DNA from: Curvibacter delicatus NBRC 14919
Lineage (GTDB): Bacteria; Pseudomonadota; Gammaproteobacteria; Burkholderiales; Burkholderiaceae_C
Length of the DNA: 62,941 nucleotides
Reading direction: 5' to 3'
Assembly (NCBI RefSeq): GCF_001592265.1
Contig: NZ_BCWP01000024.1
Location: 1 to 62,941, forward strand
The position numbers and the translations under genes were made by a program. The notes beneath the pieces were generated by a model that was not told the origin of the DNA, did not search any database, and saw only the letters and a list, made by a program, of their open reading frames with translations. Shown here in pieces: positions 1 to 7,787 of the stretch. The stretch's first letter is position 1. Each line of letters starts with the position of its first letter.

Positions 1-2
1 CT

Positions 3-257
3 ACGCAGCAGAACGCAGCGCTGGTGGAGGAGATGGCGGCAGCGGCTTCGAGCCTGCGCAGCCAGGCGCAGGAGTTGGTCGCCACCGTGGCCCAATTCAA
101 ACTGGGCGACAGTGCCGACACGCTGGCCGGCCGCAAGGTGGTGGCGATGGCTCCCGTCGTGACGAGCCGCCCGCCGCCGGTGTCGGCTGCCAAACCGGCA
201 ACGCCTCCGGCGCAAGCGCTGGCCGCAAGCAGCCAGAATGATTGGGAAACCTTTTGA
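3..257 (+). CDS. Methyl-accepting chemotaxis protein, C-terminal fragment (5' end outside window)
   Basis: This is the last 84 codons of a chemoreceptor whose start lies left of the window. The reading frame is open from base 3 and begins TQQNAALVEEMAAAASSL, the conserved tail of the MCP signalling hairpin. A flexible Ala/Pro-rich linker follows (about residues 45-75), and the protein ends in DWETF. That closely matches the NWETF pentapeptide that tethers CheR and CheB to high-abundance enterobacterial receptors, so adaptation through this tether is likely. The other receptor in the window (12653-14614) lacks such a tail. The ligand-binding part is not visible, so no attractant can be proposed. 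Confidence 0.93.
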   Translation, partial: TQQNAALVEEMAAAASSLRSQAQELVATVAQFKLGDSADTLAGRKVVAMAPVVTSRPPPVSAAKPATPPAQALAASSQNDWETF

Positions 258-354
258 GCCCTGCGGTGTGCTCGGGGCTGAGTAGTTCCAGGCGGGCTGT
301 CGTTACCGTGCGTTGGGTGTTCATCTGCAACAAGGGCCAGGGGGAGGCGCGGGT

Positions 355-1626
355 ATGAAGCGAGCGTGGTGGCCATCGGGTCGGGCGTGCAGACTGGCCT
401 GGGCCTTGCCGCTGGTGATGCTGGCAGGCTGCGGCTGGTTCCAGCCGCGCAAGGTGGACGTCCATCTGCCCATCAGTGGCAACACCGTCGCGGCCATGCG
501 CAAAGTGGATGAGACGATGGTCGACATCCTGGAGACCATGGACATTCCCGGTGCCAGTCTGACGGTGGCACGCAACGGCAAGATCATCTACCAACGGGGT
601 TTTGGCTGGGCCAGCCGTGAAGCCCGTGAGGCCGTGCAGCCGGAGTCGCTGTTTCGCATTGCCAGTGTGAGCAAACCGATGACGGCGGTGGCGGTGCTCA
701 AGGCTTTTGAGCCGGAGCTGCCCGCGGCGCTGGATCGTCCGGTCTTCGGCCCGGGTGGTCTGCTCACCGGTTCGCGTTATGCATCCATCAAGGATGCGCG
801 TGTGCTGAAGATCAGACTGCGTGATTTGCTGCAGCACACGAATGGCTGGGATTCGGATGTCTATGAGCCGCAATACGATCTGGTCCAGATCGCGGCCGCC
901 CTCCAGCGACCGGCACCTGCCAGCGCCGCCGATGTGATCGAGTACATGCTGAAGTTCCGTGAGCTGCAGCGGGAGCCGGGCACGTATTTCAGCTACAGCA
1001 ATTTCGGCTACAACATCCTGGGCCGGGTGTTGGAGCAGAAAACCGGCTTGCCGTACGACGAGGCCATGCGCCGGCTGGTGTTCGATCCGATCGGCAGCCA
1101 GAGCCCCCGCATTGGCGGCGATACGCTGGCCGAACGCCGGTCCGGCGAAGTGGTTTATTACGATGACCCGCGCTGGCCCCCGGTACCGTCGCAAACCGGA
1201 CGCGGCAGCGGACCGGAGGCCTACAACGGCTTTCACCTCGCCGCCATGGACGCACACGGCGGTTGGGTCATGACCTCGGCCGACATGGTGCGTTTTGCCG
1301 ATGCCATTGATGGTCGCTCGGGTGTGCCACGCCTGTTGCAGCCTGCCACCGTGGCGCTGATGACGACCAGAGACCCGAAGATCCCGAACGCCAATGGCGG
1401 ACTCGGCTGGGTGGTTGACCCGGGTGGCTGGAACCATGCAGGCGCGCTGTCCACCGGCACCCACTCTTTCCTGGAGCGGCGTAGCGATGGCCTCACCTGG
1501 GCCGTGGTCTACAACCGCCTGCCGATCGACCCGGACAGCGGCCCGGCGTCATTGGCCGAGACATTCAAGACCACCTTGAAGGGCCTGCACGCCGCGATCC
1601 TGCGCAGCCAGGGGCTGACACCCTGA
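355..1626 (+). CDS. Serine hydrolase lipoprotein, class C beta-lactamase/penicillin-binding family
   Basis: The protein has 423 residues from the ATG at 355. An in-frame upstream ATG at 313 is less likely, because GGAGG sits about 8 nt before 355 and the signal peptide starts there. The N-terminus has basic residues, a hydrophobic stretch and the lipobox LAGC, so it is probably an outer-membrane or periplasmic lipoprotein. SVSK (SxxK nucleophile motif, within IASVSKPMTAV) and YSN (YxN motif, within YSNFGYN) identify the beta-lactamase/D-Ala-D-Ala carboxypeptidase-like fold. This family includes esterases and peptidases, and most members do not hydrolyse beta-lactams. The substrate is unknown. 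It stands alone between the chemoreceptor tail and the convergent LysE gene. Confidence 0.88.
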   Translation: MKRAWWPSGRACRLAWALPLVMLAGCGWFQPRKVDVHLPISGNTVAAMRKVDETMVDILETMDIPGASLTVARNGKIIYQRGFGWASREAREAVQPESLFRIASVSKPMTAVAVLKAFEPELPAALDRPVFGPGGLLTGSRYASIKDARVLKIRLRDLLQHTNGWDSDVYEPQYDLVQIAAALQRPAPASAADVIEYMLKFRELQREPGTYFSYSNFGYNILGRVLEQKTGLPYDEAMRRLVFDPIGSQSPRIGGDTLAERRSGEVVYYDDPRWPPVPSQTGRGSGPEAYNGFHLAAMDAHGGWVMTSADMVRFADAIDGRSGVPRLLQPATVALMTTRDPKIPNANGGLGWVVDPGGWNHAGALSTGTHSFLERRSDGLTWAVVYNRLPIDPDSGPASLAETFKTTLKGLHAAILRSQGLTP

Positions 1627-1653
1627 CCGTGCGCAAGATGAGGCGGCGTTGGC

Positions 1654-2286
1654 TCAAGGGTGGCTGCTGGACAAGACCAGCTTCACGCCCAAGCTCACCA
1701 TGACGCCACCGGCAGCACGGTCCATCCAGGTCTTGTAACGCAAATAGCGGGTGCGTGGACCGGTCGAGGACAGCGCCAGCGCCACCAGGACATACCAGCC
1801 GGCCTCAATGGCAAAAACCAGGCCTGCAATGGCCAGGTTGAAGAGCAGCGATGTGGTGGCAGGCAGAAAAGCGGCAAAGACGCTCGCGTACACGATGGCT
1901 GTTTTCGGGTTGCTCAGTTGGGTGGCAACTCCCAGCACCAAAGACCTCAGGGCTGTCGCACGATCCGACTTTGCTGGGGCCGGGGCGGCTGCCAGCGGTG
2001 TCTTGGCGCCACGCCAGATGCGAACACCCAGGTAGGCCAGGTACAGGCCACCTGCCACCTGAAGCATCCAGAAGAGCGATGGGGCCGCCAGCAGCAGGCC
2101 ATGGAGGCCGAGCAAGGACGCCAGTGCGAAGACCAGCCCGCCCAGTCCCATGCCCAGGGCAGCGCCAAGGCCGTCGGACCGCGAGGCCGCTGCCGTACGC
2201 GCCACCATGACGAAGCTGGGACCGGGGCTGGCGGCGCCGATTGAAATGGCGGCGGCAATACCAAGAAGTGCACTGAGTTCCTGCAT
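1654..2286 (-). CDS. LysE/RhtB family amino-acid exporter
   Basis: This 210-residue protein is of the usual length for LysE/RhtB exporters. The N-terminal segment carries the family signature around SPGPSFVMVAR, followed by a glycine-rich helix (GLGAALGMGLGG). About five or six hydrophobic segments place it in the inner membrane, where it would export an amino acid or related metabolite. The C-terminus (WMDRAAGGVMVSLGVKLVL) is also typical. It is convergent with the serine hydrolase, with a 27-nt gap. No adjacent regulator indicates the substrate. Confidence 0.88.
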   Translation of the reverse strand: MQELSALLGIAAAISIGAASPGPSFVMVARTAAASRSDGLGAALGMGLGGLVFALASLLGLHGLLLAAPSLFWMLQVAGGLYLAYLGVRIWRGAKTPLAAAPAPAKSDRATALRSLVLGVATQLSNPKTAIVYASVFAAFLPATTSLLFNLAIAGLVFAIEAGWYVLVALALSSTGPRTRYLRYKTWMDRAAGGVMVSLGVKLVLSSSHP

Positions 2287-2357
2287 GGACTTGCTCCTGG
2301 GTGAGGTGTGCGTGAGGTCAGGCGCTCAGCTGTTCACTGCCACCTAAGGCAACCCGA

Positions 2358-3506
2358 TCAGCCGCACACCTTGCGCGCGATCAGGTCCTTCATGATTTCG
2401 TTGGTGCCGCCGTAGATCTTCTGCACGCGCGCATCGGCATACAGGCGGGCAATCGGGTACTCGGCCATGTAGCCGTAGCCGCCGAAGAGCTGCAGGCATT
2501 CGTCGGTCACCTTGCACTGCTGCTCGGTGGTCCACCACTTGGCCATGTAGGCGGCCTCCACGTCCAGCGTGCCGTCGAGCAGGCGCTGGGTGCAATCGTT
2601 GACGAAAGTGCGTACCACGTGCGCCAGCGTGGCGCATTCGGCCAGCTTGAAGCGCGTGTTCTGGAAATCGACCACACGCTGGCCGAAGGCCTGGCGCTGC
2701 TGGGTGTAGGCCACCGTCAGCTCGACCGCGAGTTCGATGACCGCCGCGGCAGCCACCGCCAGCAACATGCGCTCGAAGGGCAGCTGGCTCATGAGGTGGG
2801 CAAAACCCTGGCCTTCCACGCCGCCGAGCAGGTTGGCCGCCGGGGCGCGCACGCCGTCGAAGAACAGCTCGCAGGTGTCGGAGGCGTGCATGCCGATCTT
2901 GTGCAGGATGTTGGCGCGAAAGCCCGGCAGGTTTTCGGTCTCCAGCACGATGAGCGACACGCCCTTGGCGCCGGCTTCACCGGTGCGCACCACCACCACC
3001 AGCAGGTTGGCGCTGTAGCCATTGGTGATGAAGACCTTGCTGCCGTCGATCACGTAGTCGTTGCCTTCGCGCCGGGCGCGCGTGCGCACCGCCTTGAGGT
3101 CGGAGCCGGCGCCGGGTTCGGTCATGGCGATGCCGGCGATCAGCTCGCCGCTGGCGAGTTTCGGCAACCAGCGTTGTTTCTGTTCTTCGGTGCCGTAGTC
3201 CAGGATGTAGTGCGCGGCGATGGTGTGCACGGCCACGGTGCCGGGGATCTCGACACGTGCCAGTTCGTCGGCCACCACCAGCTGGTAGGCGAGGCTGGCA
3301 CCGGAACCGCCATAGGCCTCCGGCATCTCGGGCAGCAAAAACCCCATTTCGCCAAACGGGCGCCACACCTCGCGCGGGATGTAACCCTGCTGGCGCCAGG
3401 TGGCCAAGTGCGGCACCAGTTCGGCGTTGACGTAGCGGCGGACCTGGTCGCGGAAAGCCTCGATGTCGGCATCCATCCAGGGGTGACGGTGAAGTTGCGG
3501 CAGCAT
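2358..3506 (-). CDS. Acyl-CoA dehydrogenase, long-chain (LCAD)-like
   Basis: I place the start at the ATG at 3506, giving 382 residues. An upstream extension to 3590 would run through the thiolase stop and does not look like family sequence. The protein shows the acyl-CoA dehydrogenase order: N-terminal helices, the FAD/substrate-binding segment (AMTEPGAGSDL) and the C-terminal bundle with DECLQLFGGYGYM. Near the C-terminus it has YGGTNEIMKDLIAR, where medium- and short-chain enzymes have a catalytic Glu in YEGT. In LCAD the base lies elsewhere, and FERMLLA offers that Glu here. It oxidises an acyl-CoA to the 2-enoyl-CoA and passes electrons to ETF. It lies 10 nt downstream of the thiolase gene, so the two are probably co-transcribed. 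Confidence 0.92.
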   Translation of the reverse strand: MLPQLHRHPWMDADIEAFRDQVRRYVNAELVPHLATWRQQGYIPREVWRPFGEMGFLLPEMPEAYGGSGASLAYQLVVADELARVEIPGTVAVHTIAAHYILDYGTEEQKQRWLPKLASGELIAGIAMTEPGAGSDLKAVRTRARREGNDYVIDGSKVFITNGYSANLLVVVVRTGEAGAKGVSLIVLETENLPGFRANILHKIGMHASDTCELFFDGVRAPAANLLGGVEGQGFAHLMSQLPFERMLLAVAAAAVIELAVELTVAYTQQRQAFGQRVVDFQNTRFKLAECATLAHVVRTFVNDCTQRLLDGTLDVEAAYMAKWWTTEQQCKVTDECLQLFGGYGYMAEYPIARLYADARVQKIYGGTNEIMKDLIARKVCG

Positions 3507-3516
3507 CAGAAATCCT

Positions 3517-4701
3517 TCAAACGCGTTCGTACAGGGTGACGACGCAAGCGCCGCCCAGGCCCAGGTTGTGTTGCAGCGCCAGCCGGGCATCGTTCACCTG
3601 GCGTGCGCCGGCCTGGCCGCGCAGTTGCTGGACCAGCTCGGTGCATTGCGCGAGACCCGTGGCACCCAGCGGGTGGCCCTTGCTCAGCAGGCCGCCGGAG
3701 GGGTTGGTGACGACCTGGCCGCCGTAGGTGTTGTCGCCATCCAGCACGAACTTCTCCGCGCCGCCTTCGGGGCACAGGCCCAGTGCCTCGTAGGTGATGA
3801 GTTCGTTCTGGGCAAAGCAGTCGTGCAGCTCCACCACGTCCACGTCCTGCGGGCCGATGCCGGCTTGCGCATAAACCTGCTGCGCGGCATCGCGCGCCAT
3901 GGAGAAGCCCACCACCTCGCGCATGTCGCGGGCCTCGAAGGTGACGGGTTTGTCGGTGGTCATGGCTTGCGCCTTGATGCGCACCGAGCGGTTCAGGCCG
4001 TGCTTTTGCGCGAAGGCGTCGGAGCAGATCACCGCCGCTGCCGCGCCGCAGGTGGGCGGGCAGGCCATCAGGCGCGTCAGCACGCCGTCCCACAGCATGG
4101 GCGAGGCCATCACTTCTTCGGTCGTGACTTCCTTGCGGAACAACGCCAGCGGGTTGTTGGCCGCATGGCGGCTGGCCTTGGCGCGGATGGCGGCAAAGGT
4201 CTCCAGCCTGGTGCCGTACTGCTGCATGTGGGCCAGGCCGGCGCCGCCGAAGTAACGCAGCGCCAGCGGAATCTCGCCATGGCCGACCAGTTCGTCGGTG
4301 GCTTCGTCAAAGCGGTCGAAGGGCGAGGGTCGGTCGGTAAACACGGCACCCAGCGCGCCCGGGCTCATGTGCTCGAAGCCCAATGCCAGCACGCAGTCGG
4401 CCGCGCCGCTGGCCACGGCCTGCCGGGCCAGGAACAGTGCGGTGGAGCCGGTGGAGCAGTTGTTGTTGACGTTGATGACCGGGATGCCGGTCATGCCCAC
4501 TTCGTACAGTGCGCGCTGGCCGGCGGTGGAGTCGCCGTAGACGTAGCCCACATAGGCCTGCTGCATGTGCTCGTAGCCAATACCGGCATCCGTCAAAGCG
4601 GCTTGTGTGGCCTGCGCGGCCATTTGCGGGTAGGGCAGGTTGGCGCCCGGTTTGGTGAAGGGGATCATGCCGACACCAGCAACCAAAACATCGCGGCTCA
4701 T
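3517..4701 (-). CDS. Thiolase family protein (SCP-x/lipid-transfer type acetyl-CoA acyltransferase)
   Basis: The 394-residue protein starts MSRDVLVAGVGMIPF and carries the N-terminal thiolase active site in NVNNNCSTGSTAL, with the nucleophilic Cys. Further thiolase hallmarks are VDVVELHDCFAQNELI, NPSGGLLSKGHPLGATG and the C-terminal LGLGGACVVTLYE. This composition matches the SCP-x-like subgroup, which cleaves branched or sterol-derived 3-ketoacyl-CoAs, rather than FadA-type thiolases. It precedes the acyl-CoA dehydrogenase in one transcription unit, which suggests a beta-oxidation step on an unusual acyl chain. Hydratase and 3-hydroxyacyl dehydrogenase partners are not adjacent. Confidence 0.9.
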   Translation of the reverse strand: MSRDVLVAGVGMIPFTKPGANLPYPQMAAQATQAALTDAGIGYEHMQQAYVGYVYGDSTAGQRALYEVGMTGIPVINVNNNCSTGSTALFLARQAVASGAADCVLALGFEHMSPGALGAVFTDRPSPFDRFDEATDELVGHGEIPLALRYFGGAGLAHMQQYGTRLETFAAIRAKASRHAANNPLALFRKEVTTEEVMASPMLWDGVLTRLMACPPTCGAAAAVICSDAFAQKHGLNRSVRIKAQAMTTDKPVTFEARDMREVVGFSMARDAAQQVYAQAGIGPQDVDVVELHDCFAQNELITYEALGLCPEGGAEKFVLDGDNTYGGQVVTNPSGGLLSKGHPLGATGLAQCTELVQQLRGQAGARQVNDARLALQHNLGLGGACVVTLYERV

Positions 4702-4783
4702 GGGGAACTCCTGAATCTGTGGGCCATAGCGTAGCGTTTTTTCGCCACCGTTTTCGGCGCCTGTGTTGCCCGGGTGACGCTGT

Positions 4784-5701
4784 TCAAGCCCAGCTGAGCT
4801 GGCGGCGGCTTTCGAAGCGGCGCGCCTCGCGGGTCACGGGGTCGGTGAAGGCGATGCTGCGTGCCAGCAACTGCAAGGGCTGGCTGTAGTCCTCTTCCGT
4901 CTGCCCTGGGCCGTGCACCACCTCGGGGTAGAACAGGTCACCGACGATCGGGCGGCCCAGTGCATGCATGTGCACACGCAGCTGGTGCGTTTTTCCGGTC
5001 ACGGGCGAGAGGCGGTAACGCGCCAGGTCGCCACGGGTTTCCAGCAACGCGAGGTGGGTTTCGCTGTTGGGTGCGCCTGGCACTTCGCGTTGGCGGAAGA
5101 ACTGTTCATCGGGTTCGATGCGGCTCACGTGCACGTTCGGCAGCGGCAGATCGGGACGCAGCGGCGCAATGGCTTCGTAGCTTTTCTCCACTACCTTGTC
5201 GCGGAACAGCGCCTGGTAGGCGCCGCGGTCCTGCGGGCGCACGCTGAACAACACTAGGCCGGCGGTCTCGCGGTCGATGCGGTGGATCGGACTCAGGGTC
5301 TCGATGCCCAGCTGGCGCTTGAGGCGCACCAGCAACGTCTGCTGCACAAAACGGCCGGTGGGCGTGACGGGCAGGAAGTGCGGCTTGTCGGCCACCAGCA
5401 GATGTTCGTCCTGGTAGAGCACGGCGGCTTCGAACGGGATCACCGGCTCGGCGCTCAGCTCGCGGTAGTAGTAGACGCGTGTCTGCGGCTGGAACGGGGC
5501 ATCGGGTGGCAGCGGCACGCCGTGCTCGTCGAGCACACGGCCCTGCGCCATGCGTTGTTGCCACTGGGCCTGCGACACGGCGGGCAGACGCTGTGCCAGA
5601 AAGTCCACCAGGAGTGGCCAGGGCCCGGCCGGCAGCGCAACGCAACTGGCGCTCACGCCCTCCAGCATGGGCGGCTTGTGGCTGTGGGGTGGACGGCTCA
5701 T
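4784..5701 (-). CDS. RluA-family pseudouridine synthase
   Basis: The protein has 305 residues. The catalytic motif HRIDRETAGLVLF contains the conserved Asp that attacks the target uridine. Other family blocks are LLVADKPHFLPVTPTG, KSYEAI and GKTHQLRVHMHALGRPIVGD. An S4-like N-terminal region (around AVSQAQWQQRMAQGRVLD) precedes the catalytic domain. The product isomerises uridine to pseudouridine in rRNA or tRNA. The exact target (RluA, RluC, RluD or TruC type) cannot be assigned from sequence alone. It is a single gene, separated from trmB by a dispersed repeat. Confidence 0.92.
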   Translation of the reverse strand: MSRPPHSHKPPMLEGVSASCVALPAGPWPLLVDFLAQRLPAVSQAQWQQRMAQGRVLDEHGVPLPPDAPFQPQTRVYYYRELSAEPVIPFEAAVLYQDEHLLVADKPHFLPVTPTGRFVQQTLLVRLKRQLGIETLSPIHRIDRETAGLVLFSVRPQDRGAYQALFRDKVVEKSYEAIAPLRPDLPLPNVHVSRIEPDEQFFRQREVPGAPNSETHLALLETRGDLARYRLSPVTGKTHQLRVHMHALGRPIVGDLFYPEVVHGPGQTEEDYSQPLQLLARSIAFTDPVTREARRFESRRQLSWA

Positions 5702-5757
5702 GCGGCAGAGCGTGGTTAATGTGTGTGGGTTCTACAGATTACGTCGGCTGAGATGTC

Positions 5758-5856
5758 CCAACTGGGAAACGCCGTGGAACCGGCTTGGCCGGGCCACTGG
5801 CGTTGCCCCTTTGAGGGGGTGGCGGAGCGACACGCAGTGCGCGCAGCCTGGGGGTG
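5758..5856 (-). repeat. GC-rich 3'-end repeat, family 2, copy A (downstream of trmB)
   Basis: This roughly 100-bp GC-rich element begins immediately after the trmB stop codon. Read on the minus strand it starts CACCCCCAGGCTGCGCGCAC and continues through CCGGCCAAGCCGG to GGCGTTTCCCAG. It matches the copy after ligC at 55391-55498 nearly base for base, and a diverged copy after the feruloyl-CoA synthase gene at 35231-35310. All three have the same orientation relative to the gene they follow. Internal complementary segments (CCCCTC with GAGGGG-like runs, and CCGGC with GCCGG) could form hairpins. Confidence 0.8.
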
Positions 5857-6654
5857 TCATTTCCGTACGAAAACCAAGTCCCACACGCCGTGACCCAGGC
5901 GCAGGCCGCGTTTTTCGAACTTGGTCAGCGGCCGGTAGTCGGGCTTGGGGGCGTAACCGTCGGCCGTGTTTTTCAAGAGCGGCTCGGCATTCAGCACTTC
6001 CAGCATCTGCTGGGCGTAGGGTTCCCAGTCGGTGGCGCAGTGCAGGTAGCCGCCGGGTTTCAGGCGCGCAGCCAGCTTGGCCACCAGCAGCGGCTGGATC
6101 AGGCGACGCTTGTGGTGTTTGGTCTTGTGCCAGGGGTCGGGGAAGAAGATGTGGATGCCGTCCAGGCTGCCTTCGGGCAGCATGTGGTCGATGACTTCCA
6201 CCGCGTCGTGCTGCAGGATGCGGATGTTGGTCAGCCCCTGTTCGCCGATGCGCTTGAGCAGCGCGCCCACGCCGGGTTCATGCACTTCGCAGCAGAGGAA
6301 ATTGGTCGAAGGCATCAGCGCCGCGATGTGTGCCGTGGCGTCGCCCATGCCGAAGCCGATCTCCAGGACCACGGGTGGGGTTTCAGCGCCTTTTTGGCCC
6401 TCCGGGCGCGTGGAATCTGCGAAAGCAGCTTCGAAATTGATAGCGCTTGGCGTATAGGGCAACACGAAGCGCGGGCCGAATTCCTCGAAGGCCTTGGCCT
6501 GGCCGGTGGTGGTGCGGCCGGCACGCTTGACGAAGCTCTTGATCGTCTTGGGGAATTCCACGCCGGGCGGTGGCAGGCGGCGCCGGTCTTTGGGCGCGGC
6601 CTCAGCAGGGGAGGCTGAATCTTGGGGGAGGGGAGTGGGGGTCGGGTCAGTCAC
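5857..6654 (-). CDS. trmB: tRNA (guanine-N7-)-methyltransferase
   Basis: TrmB transfers a methyl group from S-adenosylmethionine to N7 of G46 in the variable loop of tRNAs. The SAM-binding motif is [13 protein letters not shown] (about residues 97-109), followed by [33 protein letters not shown] (the TrmB signature FPDPW-K-HHKRR) and the C-terminal [17 protein letters not shown]. The length of 265 residues exceeds the usual 220-240. Part of the excess is residues about 70-90, just before the SAM motif, which are encoded by an in-frame copy of a dispersed repeat (6388-6446). The gene ends directly at a family-2 repeat. Confidence 0.96.
   Translation of the reverse strand: MTDPTPTPLPQDSASPAEAAPKDRRRLPPPGVEFPKTIKSFVKRAGRTTTGQAKAFEEFGPRFVLPYTPSAINFEAAFADSTRPEGQKGAETPPVVLEIGFGMGDATAHIAALMPSTNFLCCEVHEPGVGALLKRIGEQGLTNIRILQHDAVEVIDHMLPEGSLDGIHIFFPDPWHKTKHHKRRLIQPLLVAKLAARLKPGGYLHCATDWEPYAQQMLEVLNAEPLLKNTADGYAPKPDYRPLTKFEKRGLRLGHGVWDLVFVRK
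6388..6446 (-). repeat. Dispersed ~60-bp repeat (family 1), in-frame copy inside trmB
   Basis: On the minus strand this reads CGCTATCAATTTCGAAGCTG, then CTTTCGCAGATTCCACG, then CCCGGAGGGCCAAAAAGGC. That parallels the intergenic copies at 57331-57408 and 61593-61670 (TGCTATCAAATTGGAAGCTG, CGCATATTCCATAAGG, GGCCAATTTT). It encodes about residues 70-90 of TrmB without breaking the frame. Confidence 0.75.
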
Positions 6655-6699
6655 CCGACAATTTTACCGGGCGGCCCTTGAGGGTGCTGTGCGGGCGCC

Positions 6700-7662
6700 T
6701 CAGCGGCGCCAGGCGTTCGCCCACTGCGCGGTGGCAGCGGCCAGCCAGTCGTTCACCGTCGTGCCTTGCACCTGCAGGCCCAGCACCGTGGCGGCGGCGT
6801 TCAGCGCAGCCAGCGGCTCGCGCGTGTCCAGCATCTGGGCGCCGTTTTGCTTGCTCAGTTTTTCGCCGTTGGGGCCGAGCACCAGCGGCGTGTGCAGGTA
6901 GGCCGGTGTCGGCAGGTTCAGGCAAGACTGCAGCAGGATCTGGCGCGCCGTGTTGTCGGCCAGGTCCTCGCCGCGCACGATGTGGGTGATGCCTTGCGCG
7001 CCGTCGTCCACCACCACCGCCAGCTGGTAGGCAAAGAGGCCATCGGCACGCTTGAGCACGAAGTCGCCGACTTCCGCTGCCACGTCCTGCGCCTGGGCAC
7101 CCAGGCGGCGGTCGCTCCAGCGGATGGGCCGCGGTGGGTTGTTGATTGCTCCTGAATTAATAGCTGTTGGCGCAATATTCACCTGGCCTGCAGCCTGATT
7201 TTGCATTGAATCCAGGGCGAGATCGGTGCGCAGGCGCCAGGCGCGTGCGGCCTGGCCGTGCAGGCCGCCACGGCAAGTGCCGGGGTAGACCAGCTCGCCG
7301 TGGCGGGTCTTGGGGCGTCCCAGCCGTTCCAGTGCAAGTTCGATGTCGCGCCGCGTGCAGGCGCAGGGGTAGGCCAGGTCGCGCGCCACCAGATCGTCGA
7401 GCGCCTGCTGGTACAGCGCGCTGCGCTGCGACTGGTACAGCGGCGGTTCATCTGGCAGCAAGCCGCAGTCGGCCAGCTGTTGCAGGATCAGGCGGTCGGC
7501 GCCCGGTACACAGCGCGGCTGGTCCACGTCTTCGACGCGCACCAGCCAGCGCCCGCCATGCGCACGGGCATCAAGCCAGCTGGCCAGCGCGGCCACCAGC
7601 GAGCCCGCGTGCAGCGGGCCGGTCGGGGAAGGCGCGAATCGTCCGACGTAGGTGGCAGGCAT
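6700..7662 (-). CDS. gluQ: Glutamyl-Q tRNA(Asp) synthetase
   Basis: This truncated glutamyl-tRNA synthetase paralogue ligates glutamate to the queuosine base at position 34 of tRNA-Asp. The class I motifs are [15 protein letters not shown] (HIGH-like, residues 8-22) and [10 protein letters not shown] (KMSKS-like). CAC near residue 100 and YPGTC near residue 130 supply the zinc-binding cysteines typical of GluQ/YadB. There is no C-terminal anticodon-binding domain. Its 320 residues exceed the family's usual 290-300, and about residues 153-174 ([20 protein letters not shown] onward) come from a dispersed repeat inserted in frame (7143-7205). It is followed by trmB, about 45 nt away. Confidence 0.95.
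   Translation of the reverse strand: MPATYVGRFAPSPTGPLHAGSLVAALASWLDARAHGGRWLVRVEDVDQPRCVPGADRLILQQLADCGLLPDEPPLYQSQRSALYQQALDDLVARDLAYPCACTRRDIELALERLGRPKTRHGELVYPGTCRGGLHGQAARAWRLRTDLALDSMQNQAAGQVNIAPTAINSGAINNPPRPIRWSDRRLGAQAQDVAAEVGDFVLKRADGLFAYQLAVVVDDGAQGITHIVRGEDLADNTARQILLQSCLNLPTPAYLHTPLVLGPNGEKLSKQNGAQMLDTREPLAALNAAATVLGLQVQGTTVNDWLAAATAQWANAWRR
7143..7205 (+). repeat. Dispersed ~60-bp repeat (family 1), in-frame copy inside gluQ
   Basis: The plus strand reads TGCTCCTGAATTAATAGCTG, then TTGGCGCAATATTCACC, then GCCTGATTTTGCATTG. This matches the intergenic copy at 57331 (TGCTATCAAATTGGAAGCTG, TTGGCGCATATTCCATAAGG, GGCCAATTTTCCATG). The gene lies on the opposite strand, so the repeat is translated from its complement, giving GluQ residues about 153-174 without a stop. 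Confidence 0.75.
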
Positions 7663-7787
7663 TCAACAAGCGCGGATGTTTCGCCGCCGGGCCGCTCCAA
7701 GGTCAAACGCGGCCCCACGCAAGCGAAGCGCAGGCTGACTCTGCGCCGGGGGCAGGGAGCACACGCAGTGAGCGACCGTGCGGGCCA

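Noticed and set aside
2358-3590. Extended start of the acyl-CoA dehydrogenase at 3590
   Set aside because: The extra 28 residues overlap the thiolase coding end and do not resemble the family. The ATG at 3506 begins the conserved N-terminus.
7663-7787. A GC-rich 125-bp gap after gluQ as a further copy of the family-2 repeat
   Set aside because: It has GGGCCGC and GCGGCCC hairpin arms but does not share the CACCCCC start or the CCGGCGAAGCCGG core, so I do not group it with the family.
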